Source of the DNA: CAZUPF01 sp964622035
GTDB taxonomy: Bacteria; Patescibacteriota; WWE3; JAUXAW01; JAYEID01
DNA: 7,733 bases
Direction of reading: 5' to 3'
Assembly: GCA_964622035.1 (NCBI GenBank)
Contig: CAZUPF010000026.1
Span: 1-7,733, forward strand
Under the pieces are notes generated by a model. That model made no database searches, was not told the origin of the DNA, and saw only the letters and a list, made by a program, of their open reading frames with translations. The position numbers were made by a program, and so were the translations under genes. This document shows positions 1 through 6,504 of this stretch, one piece after another (the stretch's first letter is position 1; every line of letters begins with the position of its first letter).

Positions 1-1
1 T

Positions 2-2608
2 GATGACATGGGCCTTCTCTTCTGGATCAATATTCCCCGCATCGGCAAGCTGGGGAGCCTAGAGGGTACCTGGTTCAAAAACGGCTGCGAAGACCACAAT
101 CGTTGCTCCGACCGCGGCAAGACTTACCGCAACCGCGACAGCCAGGGACTACCCCTCCAAAATGAGTTCTACTACTACGGAGAACTCAACGGAGGGGTCA
201 AAATCTGCATACCCTTCAAAGTCGTCACTGAAAAGGGGGGTTTTTTCACCTCCCGTATCGAAGACCACACCGGGGCAGGGACAAACAATATCTATAGCGA
301 CTTCGTGGAAACCAGCTCCCCAGAGCTCAACAACAGCGCCAACGATGCCTACAACGCGACCGGATCGCAAGTGGGAGTCCACTTCCAGCCGCACCTGGAG
401 GGGGCTAACACTAATTACAATATCGCCCTGATTGTCGCTATTGGTGAGGTTGCCAATCTGGATGCCTGCCAGCAAAAGGTTGGTGGGTGGCTTGGAGATT
501 TTGAGATTGCCAACATTGAGGAAGATGCCGATGAGGCGGCTAATAGTGAGCTGGCTGCCCTCTACCAAAACTTTCCCAAGTTTGATGCGCCAAACCAACC
601 CGCGCTCGACCAGATGTATGAAAACTCCCTCCTCAACCTATCATTAAACACTTTCAAAAAAGACAGTGCTACCACGGGGGCCAACCACAACGGTCTGGAG
701 CCCCTAAATCTCAAAGATACCTACGTTCAAATGATTCCCTTCTTTGGGCAGTGCGGGGGAATGTACCTCTGGTCGGTCCCCCGCTTCAGCTACGCCTGGG
801 CCCTGGCCGACCCCCTCGGCCTCAAGGAGGAGATCATCAAGTTTCTCGCGCTGGATCTGGCCAGCTACCGATCCTACGATAACATCCTCGGCCAACACCG
901 CGGAGATGGTATCGAGTACAGCTTCAACTACTGGTCGATGTCTAAAATAATCTATGACTATGTAACCGCTACCAGCGACTTTACTTTTCTCAATGAGGTC
1001 CATCCCACCGCGTACGGAAGGATGAGCATCATTGATTACCTTGTGAAAATTATCGACCTTCCTGAAACAGTTAACCGTCGCTGGGACGGACAAATTGGCC
1101 CCTCTTCCCAGCTAATTGATTTTGGAGATGATTCTCAGCTCGGCGAGTTCAAAGTTCACTGCGATCAGGGGGGAAAATATACCGGTTTCGTCGTCGCGCC
1201 AAATGCTGAACGCTACTGGCAAAACATGGCTCTCGCCAATATCTACCGCCGCCTCCGTCAGCTGAGCGGCGACCAAACCCTAGAAGAGAAAGCGAACAAC
1301 AGGAAGAGCAAAGCCCTAGCTATCCGTGAGGAGATCTTTGACAAACTCTGGGACCCGGCGCACGGATTGTTTAAAGCCATCAGCATTTATGAGGGAAACA
1401 TTAACCCCCAACCGGAGAGACCTATCTATAAAAACGCCCCCTGCAATCGCAACCTTAACAACCCAGAATGTGGCCTTCACGTCAATATTCGTGACGGAGG
1501 TTTAGTCAGCGATACCAATCTTCCCCACGCCCTACAGCTACATACTCTCGATTTTGAGGGTTTTTGGGACGGACACACGGCAGAGAAGCAGGCTCTGCAA
1601 ACAACTCTTGATCACGGCTCGGCCATTAATTTCCTCGGTAACTTCGGACTTACTTCCCTCCCTTCCGCTTGGAACCGAACCTGCTACGCTGCGGGTTGTG
1701 CTGGCCAGCCGGAGCCTTGCACCTCCCCTCTGTGCACAGGAGCGGACGCTGAAAAACACTGGTGCACCCGGCAAGACTGGCACGGCCCGGGATTATATTC
1801 CGGAGAGGTTACCCATATTCTCAAAGGTTTGTTTAAAGAGGGGTTCAAGGATACGGCGATGGGAACGCTTAACACATATAGTTATCTTCAGAACGCGCCC
1901 TTCTGGTCCGAAGGCCTTCCCTACAAGGAGCCGGCTTTTCCTGGAGGCGGTTACGCCGCCTTGTCCTATATGGACGGGAGTTTTGGGTTCAGCGAGGTCA
2001 TAGTTAAGGGGTTATTCGGGGTAAGTAACACATCCAGCATTACCGAAATAAAGCCCCGTATTCCCAGCGGTTTTGGGGCGGCTGTCCTCACCGATCTCAA
2101 CGTGCAAGGGCATAAATTGGACATCCGCATTAATCAAGACGATACCATCCACCAGGTTGAGATGCAGCCTGGCCGTAAACGAGATAACAGCGGCCCCCTA
2201 CAAAACCACACCCGGATAAGATATGGGACTGACAGCGAGAAGGAAGTTAGGTTTTCATTTAGAAATTTAATCCCTGGATATTACGATATTAAAGTCTATA
2301 ACTCCCCCGATGATCGAGATAGCTACGACTACAGAAGCACTCTTTTGAATTCCCAAAACCTTGTTGCTACTGATAACGAAGGCACCCTTAACTATCGCCA
2401 CGATCATTGGAACGGTACGTGGATCATCGAGGTCTGCTACTACGAAGGAGATCTTAGCCAGAACGGGGAGATTGACAGCCAAGACGCCACCATTTTACTT
2501 GATGATTGGGGAACTGACACCGTCCCCGAAGCCGACTTTAACACCGATGGGGATATCAACGGTCTGGACTTTGGCCGCCTGCGCTATATCATCGGGGACG
2601 AAGACTAG
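2..2608 (+). CDS. Six-hairpin ((alpha/alpha)6) glycosidase-like protein with C-terminal dockerin, 5' partial
   Basis: The reading frame is open to the left edge, so the true start and any signal peptide lie outside the window; ATG at 8 is only the first internal Met. Residues below count from it. Residues 1-165 are beta-rich. About 175-675 are helical and resemble (alpha/alpha)6 glycosidases of the GH37/GH63/GH78 type: LWDPAHGLF (447-455), RYWQNMALANIYRRL (402-416), FWDGHTAEKQAL (519-530), GFSEVIVKGLFGV (660-672). About 676-812 are beta-rich, beginning with PRIPSGFG as in the C-terminal beta domains of such enzymes. Residues 814-864 form a dockerin with two calcium loops (DLSQNGEIDSQD and DFNTDGDINGLD). 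Five cysteines at 559-586 suggest disulfides and an extracellular location. Likely role: hydrolysis of a glycan as part of a docked complex; family and substrate cannot be assigned and catalytic acids are not identified. It ends in tandem stops TAG TAA. Dockerin and secreted neighbours are clear; the GH class is moderately supported. Confidence 0.88.
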   Translation, partial: DDMGLLFWINIPRIGKLGSLEGTWFKNGCEDHNRCSDRGKTYRNRDSQGLPLQNEFYYYGELNGGVKICIPFKVVTEKGGFFTSRIEDHTGAGTNNIYSDFVETSSPELNNSANDAYNATGSQVGVHFQPHLEGANTNYNIALIVAIGEVANLDACQQKVGGWLGDFEIANIEEDADEAANSELAALYQNFPKFDAPNQPALDQMYENSLLNLSLNTFKKDSATTGANHNGLEPLNLKDTYVQMIPFFGQCGGMYLWSVPRFSYAWALADPLGLKEEIIKFLALDLASYRSYDNILGQHRGDGIEYSFNYWSMSKIIYDYVTATSDFTFLNEVHPTAYGRMSIIDYLVKIIDLPETVNRRWDGQIGPSSQLIDFGDDSQLGEFKVHCDQGGKYTGFVVAPNAERYWQNMALANIYRRLRQLSGDQTLEEKANNRKSKALAIREEIFDKLWDPAHGLFKAISIYEGNINPQPERPIYKNAPCNRNLNNPECGLHVNIRDGGLVSDTNLPHALQLHTLDFEGFWDGHTAEKQALQTTLDHGSAINFLGNFGLTSLPSAWNRTCYAAGCAGQPEPCTSPLCTGADAEKHWCTRQDWHGPGLYSGEVTHILKGLFKEGFKDTAMGTLNTYSYLQNAPFWSEGLPYKEPAFPGGGYAALSYMDGSFGFSEVIVKGLFGVSNTSSITEIKPRIPSGFGAAVLTDLNVQGHKLDIRINQDDTIHQVEMQPGRKRDNSGPLQNHTRIRYGTDSEKEVRFSFRNLIPGYYDIKVYNSPDDRDSYDYRSTLLNSQNLVATDNEGTLNYRHDHWNGTWIIEVCYYEGDLSQNGEIDSQDATILLDDWGTDTVPEADFNTDGDINGLDFGRLRYIIGDED

Positions 2609-2652
2609 TAACCCACCCCCAAATAAAAGCAACTCCTATTAAGATATTCCAA

Positions 2653-2671
2653 ATTGGCTTACTAAGCCAGT
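2653..2671. repeat. Short inverted repeat just upstream of the gene 2 promoter
   Basis: ATTGGCTT and AAGCCAGT are complementary (one G-U pair) around a 3-base ACT loop. The element ends immediately before the -10 hexamer of the next gene and covers the place where a -35 or an operator would sit. There is no T-run after it, so it is a poor intrinsic terminator. It could be a weak operator or chance. Confidence 0.35.
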
Positions 2672-2672
2672 G

Positions 2673-2678
2673 TATAAT
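2673..2678 (+). promoter_or_regulatory. -10 element (TATAAT) for gene 2, leaderless arrangement
   Basis: A perfect TATAAT preceded by TG lies 8 bases before the ATG at 2687. Transcription starting 6-9 bases after the hexamer would begin at or next to the ATG, giving a leaderless mRNA. No Shine-Dalgarno sequence exists between the hexamer and the start, and no good -35 is seen at 16-18 bases spacing (TTGGCT at 2654 is only 13 bases away). Confidence 0.65.
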
Positions 2679-2686
2679 AGACTCCA

Positions 2687-4339
2687 ATGACAAGGTCACC
2701 TACCTGGAAAGCGCTCCTTACCCTGGGCCTACTTGTCGCTCCCACTCTTCAGCAGCGAGGCCCCGCTTTTGCCCGAAGCAACCAGGATACCCTAGGGATC
2801 GCCCATGTCGGTGGAGATTACCGGCTCACGGAAGAACCGTTCCTCATCGAGGGGGCCAAACTAATCCAAAACCTAAACACCAAAACCGTCTTCGTCTACC
2901 TCACCCGCGACTACGCCACCCGAAACTACCCCAATACAGACTTTGGCTCCCCCCCACCGGTAACTTTGGCCGGGCTGGCCGCACGTGAACCTTACCAACG
3001 GCTCTTCAATATGAATTTCTCCACCTATATCATCACCTCCCTCAGCTTTGCTACCGATCGGGGAGATGGTTTGAGCCCGGAATGGACTCCCTCAAAACCG
3101 CTGGAGCCGGAGCGAGCCGAGCGGATCAAGCAGGAACACTACCAACTGACCAAGTACCTCATACAGACCTACCAAGGTACCGGTAAGAGCTTTATTTTGA
3201 AAAACTGGGAGGGTGACTGGGCACTACGGGGCGGTTCGGACAAAACTAAGGACCTAACCGAGAAGCAGCTGCTCACCGCGCGCACCTGGTTTAATAAGCG
3301 CCACGAAGGGGTGGCCCAGGCCCGCCAGGAACTAAGCCACCTAACCGGCGTCTCTGTAGTGGACGCGGTTGAATTCAACCTCCTTGATCTCTGCCGTGAG
3401 GGGCGCCCTTGTGTACTTGACGATGTCGCTCCCCATGTAGATTGCGACTACCTCTCCTACTCCGCCTGGGAGACAGTTATCCGCCCCCACATGGACGCCG
3501 GCCAACGCCGGGCAAAGATCTTTGCCGATATCGACTACATCAATAGTCGCCCCGGCTCTCAGGGCCGGCCGCTAATCATCTCCGAGTACGGCTTTCCTGA
3601 GGAGTTGCCCATAGATCTGGGAGAGTACACTAGAACAGCTGCCCAGGCCTTCATTGACGCCGCCAATCAAGGAAAGATAGAACACGCGGTCTTCTGGCAA
3701 ATTATTGATAACGAGTGTGAGCACAATCAACCAGCGGACCCTGGACACTGTAGGGGTTTTGGATTAATCAGACCAGATAACTCCCGCACGCCCGCCTGGT
3801 ATGTACTGAGAAACCTCTTAGGTGTTTCCAACAGTGCCCAATTCGTTAGTCAAAATGTACCGCCGACCATGGTAACTGGCCAATCCTACAATGTCTCCAC
3901 CACCTACCGTAACACCGGTAATGTGGCCTGGAATGCTGCTAACGGCTACCGGTTAGGATCTCAAAACCCGCAGGATAGCGAAACCTGGGGTCTGGGACGG
4001 GTGTACTTAGATTCCACCGAAAGTATCACCCCGGGAGAAGAAAAGGTCCTCGAATTCCAAATCACAGCACCCAGCACCCCCGGAAACTACAACTTCCAGT
4101 GGCGGATGCTGCAGGAAGGGGTGGAGTGGTTTGGGGAGCCCAATACCAATCTCGAAATCGCCATCACCGCCCAAGGAGACCTCAACAGTGACGGCACCAT
4201 CGACAACCAGGATCTCCGGATCCTTCTCGCCAACTGGGGTCCGGTAGGTCCCCTTCCCGCCGCGGACCTCAACAGTGACGGAGGGGTCAATGGGCTAGAC
4301 TTTGGCCAGCTGAGACAGCTTTCCGACGGGCAGGGCTGA
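2687..4339 (+). CDS. Secreted clan GH-A-like glycoside hydrolase with NBR1-type Ig-like domain and dockerin
   Basis: The 550-residue protein starts with a signal peptide (1-29, cleavage likely after AFA). Residues 35-341 show eight strand-like segments of a TIM barrel: LGIAHVGG, TVFVYLT, YIITSLSF, FILKNWEGDW, VVDAVEFN, DYLSYSAWE, PLIISEYG and HAVFWQIID. E175 in the fourth and E300 in the seventh sit where clan GH-A enzymes carry acid/base and nucleophile, and W337 matches the usual Trp of strand eight, so I infer a retaining glycoside hydrolase. The usual Asn-Glu pair is replaced by N-W-E, and I cannot name the family. Residues 385-494 match the NBR1-type Ig-like domain (ITPGEEKVLEF, APSTPGNYNFQWRM, EGVEWFGE), common as an accessory domain in bacterial surface proteins. 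Residues 497-546 are a dockerin (DLNSDGTIDNQD, DLNSDGGVNGLD) with a short last helix. The ATG is chosen because of the -10 hexamer 8 bases upstream. Export and docking are well supported; substrate is unknown. Confidence 0.92.
   Translation: MTRSPTWKALLTLGLLVAPTLQQRGPAFARSNQDTLGIAHVGGDYRLTEEPFLIEGAKLIQNLNTKTVFVYLTRDYATRNYPNTDFGSPPPVTLAGLAAREPYQRLFNMNFSTYIITSLSFATDRGDGLSPEWTPSKPLEPERAERIKQEHYQLTKYLIQTYQGTGKSFILKNWEGDWALRGGSDKTKDLTEKQLLTARTWFNKRHEGVAQARQELSHLTGVSVVDAVEFNLLDLCREGRPCVLDDVAPHVDCDYLSYSAWETVIRPHMDAGQRRAKIFADIDYINSRPGSQGRPLIISEYGFPEELPIDLGEYTRTAAQAFIDAANQGKIEHAVFWQIIDNECEHNQPADPGHCRGFGLIRPDNSRTPAWYVLRNLLGVSNSAQFVSQNVPPTMVTGQSYNVSTTYRNTGNVAWNAANGYRLGSQNPQDSETWGLGRVYLDSTESITPGEEKVLEFQITAPSTPGNYNFQWRMLQEGVEWFGEPNTNLEIAITAQGDLNSDGTIDNQDLRILLANWGPVGPLPAADLNSDGGVNGLDFGQLRQLSDGQG
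4191..4308 (+). repeat. Dockerin DNA repeat, copy A (118 bases, one mismatch to copy B)
   Basis: This stretch of the gene 2 dockerin matches 6311-6428 with a single difference (A at 4199, G at 6319, giving Ile or Val). Positions 4200-4308 are identical over 109 bases. Just upstream (4181-4190) the encoded residues are the same but 4 of 10 bases differ, and downstream the two genes diverge at once. Confidence 0.95.
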
Positions 4340-4369
4340 CGAGCGGCACCCCGAGCCAGAGAAATGTTG

Positions 4370-4375
4370 TAGAAT
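4370..4375 (+). promoter_or_regulatory. -10 element (TAGAAT) for gene 3, leaderless arrangement
   Basis: TAGAAT, one base off the consensus and preceded by TG, ends 8 bases before the ATG at 4384, the same spacing as at gene 2. There is no Shine-Dalgarno motif between it and the start and no recognisable -35. It supports ATG at 4384 over the TTG at 4381. Confidence 0.5.
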
Positions 4376-4383
4376 TAGTCTTG

Positions 4384-6456
4384 ATGAGGAAAATCCTGGC
4401 CCATGCCACCACACTGTTACTAACTCTCCTAGTCCTCCAAGGCCGAAACCAAACACACGCCGCCACTTACTTTGCCGATAGCTTTGAGCGCAGCAGTGTC
4501 TTCGATGGTAATTGGGAACTAGGTGGGCAGGGACGGGCGGAAAATTTCACCACCAGCACCAAACGGAGCTCCGACGGCACCAGATCTCTAAAAATACACA
4601 ATTCCGGAGGGAATGACGGGCTTCAAGCCCTAAATCACATATTTAATCAGCCCAACTTCACGGGAATAGTCTCTGTTGACTTCTACGAACTAAGTGACAA
4701 TCGTTCTAAGGGTTCTACTTTCTCCGTAGCCGACCAGAACAATAGCAACTACCTGATATTCCAAGTGGAAGGTAGCCAGTCAAACTTTGTCTACCGCATT
4801 CAGGACCAACAAATAGACTCCAAAATTCCAAGAACCACCGGATGGCACAACCTGACCCTTAACGTCACCGAACAGGGCAGCTACGGTGCGATTGACGGCA
4901 ACTCGCTTTCCCCCTTAGGAGTTAATTACGGTCTGACAGCGCTAAGTGCTGTTTCCCTGGGAAGAGGGTGGGGCAAAGAGGGTAATACCTACTTTGACAA
5001 TCTCCGTGTAACCAGTCTTCCTGATCTACCACAAAGTCAGCAGGTAATCCTCGACAGTTGGTCTGACGAGGTGTACCGAATATATAAAGATTCTGATCTT
5101 TCCGAAGTAATTAATAGCCTAAGCAGCCAACGCACGCACGGCATCGCCCGCAATTTAGGCGCCCAAGCGATGATGCATTTCTACTACTATCTCCGCGACG
5201 GCAACCTGACCGATCGTAGTAAAGCAATAAATCTTACCAAAATAGTTATCGATAACTATCAATACTGGGGGAAGTTGTGGCTGTCTCCTATAACAATGAA
5301 CCACGTTGCCTTTAATGTTTGGGGGATGTGGGAAGACCTTGATCCTGGCCTCCGTTCGGATTTCCTCAGTATTTTATCTGAGGAAGCCAACTTCCGAACA
5401 TGGATACTCAAAGAGATTCAGGATCACCCCCACGAGAGAACTATCCCCGCAGAAGCGGGGAGGAGAACCAACCCAACCCTTTCAGATGGTAGCCCCTGCA
5501 CCCCAAACACTACTGACGATAACCTGAGCGTCATTACCACCAACCCCAACTCCAACGACCATCTCTGCGATACCCGAGCTGAAGAAACCGGAGCAACCGC
5601 CCAGTTACTCGCCACGGCTTACAGTATGTTCCCCAATCATCCTGATGCGCCCCGTTGGAACGAAGCGGCCAAATGCTACGCTTTGCATACTCTCTCTAAG
5701 GGAGAAACTGCTTGTGGTATAACCACGAGAACTGTTTCCAACGATGGTCTCCTGGGAAATCACAATCTTTGGCCCAGCCCCATGTATACCCTTGGCGGCA
5801 TTACCCCATTACAGCAGGGACAATTTTCCTACCTTCTGGCGGGGAAATCTCCACCACAAGAGTTTTTCCACAGCATTGATAGCGGTCTTAATTCCCAAGT
5901 ATGGCAAAGGAATCTAACCAGGTGCGGCTTTACAAAAGACGGCCGCTTTGAAATTACCCAAGAATGCCACGCAGGGCAGGACTGGGGAGATAAAAACTTT
6001 TTGATTGGGGCACTAATGCTCTCTCATTGGGCTAAGCTCGACAGTAACCAAGCTATTAGCCAGGGGGCCGAGGTTTTGTTCCAAGAACTACTAAGCCACT
6101 TCTATTATCTCTATCGAGGCCAGCTATGGGCGCCATTCAAAGATCCAGTTCCGAAAATAACCGGCAACCAAACCCCCTGGTTCAAGAATCTGGAAGTCCA
6201 CGCCCAAGAATCAGTAAAATTCTTCGCGATTACCAATTACAGTAACCCGTCATTCAGACAGCGGTTCTTCCCCCAAAATCCGAAGGTGTGCGAGGAAGAC
6301 TTAAATAGCGACGGCACCGTCGACAACCAGGATCTCCGGATCCTTCTCGCCAACTGGGGTCCGGTAGGTCCCCTTCCCGCCGCGGACCTCAACAGTGACG
6401 GAGGGGTCAATGGGCTAGACTTTGGCCAACTTCGCTGGGAAGTAGAAACGCCGTAA
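4384..6456 (+). CDS. Secreted jelly-roll plus alpha-helical toroid-like protein with dockerin, probable carbohydrate-active enzyme
   Basis: About 690 residues. An in-frame TTG lies directly before (4381), but ATG at 4384 fits the upstream -10 spacing. Numbering here counts the TTG as 1. A signal peptide covers 2-28 (cleavage near THAA). Residues 29-212 are beta-rich: they begin FADSFERSSVFDGNWEL and end GNTYFDNLRVTS, the pattern of LamG/CBM-like jelly rolls, which bind or coat carbohydrates. Residues 220-625 are mostly helical, with conspicuous segments NHVAFNVWGMWEDLDP (307-322), RAEETGATAQLLATAYSMFP (399-418), GLLGNHNLWPSPMYTLGGI (456-474) and AGQDWGDKNFLIGALMLSHW (531-550). This resembles alpha-toroid lyases or glycosidases, but I do not recognise a family or prove an active site. 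D640 to about 686 form a dockerin nearly identical to that of gene 2. Likely an extracellular polysaccharide-acting subunit of the same complex; the catalytic assignment is inference. Confidence 0.9.
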   Translation: MRKILAHATTLLLTLLVLQGRNQTHAATYFADSFERSSVFDGNWELGGQGRAENFTTSTKRSSDGTRSLKIHNSGGNDGLQALNHIFNQPNFTGIVSVDFYELSDNRSKGSTFSVADQNNSNYLIFQVEGSQSNFVYRIQDQQIDSKIPRTTGWHNLTLNVTEQGSYGAIDGNSLSPLGVNYGLTALSAVSLGRGWGKEGNTYFDNLRVTSLPDLPQSQQVILDSWSDEVYRIYKDSDLSEVINSLSSQRTHGIARNLGAQAMMHFYYYLRDGNLTDRSKAINLTKIVIDNYQYWGKLWLSPITMNHVAFNVWGMWEDLDPGLRSDFLSILSEEANFRTWILKEIQDHPHERTIPAEAGRRTNPTLSDGSPCTPNTTDDNLSVITTNPNSNDHLCDTRAEETGATAQLLATAYSMFPNHPDAPRWNEAAKCYALHTLSKGETACGITTRTVSNDGLLGNHNLWPSPMYTLGGITPLQQGQFSYLLAGKSPPQEFFHSIDSGLNSQVWQRNLTRCGFTKDGRFEITQECHAGQDWGDKNFLIGALMLSHWAKLDSNQAISQGAEVLFQELLSHFYYLYRGQLWAPFKDPVPKITGNQTPWFKNLEVHAQESVKFFAITNYSNPSFRQRFFPQNPKVCEEDLNSDGTVDNQDLRILLANWGPVGPLPAADLNSDGGVNGLDFGQLRWEVETP
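6311..6428 (+). repeat. Dockerin DNA repeat, copy B (118 bases, one mismatch to copy A)
   Basis: Second copy of the repeat at 4191-4308, in direct orientation 2120 bases away, inside the dockerin of gene 3. The exact match runs 6320-6428 (109 bases), covering the end of calcium loop 1, its helix, the GPVGPLPAA linker and calcium loop 2. Confidence 0.95.
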
Positions 6457-6465
6457 GGGGATATC

Positions 6466-6494
6466 TTTGCATTAGGAAAATAAAAAGGTATAAT
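6466..6494 (+). promoter_or_regulatory. Promoter of the scaffoldin gene (-35-like TTTGCA, 17-base spacer, TATAAT)
   Basis: TATAAT at 6489-6494 is preceded at 17 bases by TTTGCA (4 of 6 matches to TTGACA). The hexamer overlaps the first possible ATG (6493), so a transcript from it could not contain that codon. It would begin around 6501-6505, at the second ATG (6505), again giving a leaderless mRNA. Confidence 0.55.
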
Positions 6495-6504
6495 GAAGCC
6501 ACTG

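Noticed and set aside
1..8. Start of gene 1 at ATG 8
   Set aside because: The frame has no stop before position 8, there is no signal peptide after this ATG, and the protein begins inside a beta domain; the gene continues to the left of the window.
149..1093. Open frames on the - strand (149-598, 704-1093) opposite gene 1
   Set aside because: They lie fully inside a gene with clear domain content and have no recognisable protein features; they are products of composition.
2609..2652. Intrinsic terminator after gene 1
   Set aside because: No GC-rich hairpin followed by a T-run is found here; nor is one visible in the gaps after genes 2, 3 or 4.
4210..4223. Palindrome-like GGATCTCCGGATCC, repeated at 6330
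   Set aside because: It is part of the coding repeat (QDLRIL) and needs no separate explanation such as a recombination site.
4337..4339. Possible recoding of TGA (code 25 of some CPR lineages)
   Set aside because: TGA ends gene 2 right after a complete dockerin, reading through would enter gene 3 out of frame, and glycines use GGN codons. The standard code fits.
2687..6456. Genes 2 and 3 as a duplicated gene pair
   Set aside because: Only the dockerin is shared; the domains before it have different folds and no visible similarity.
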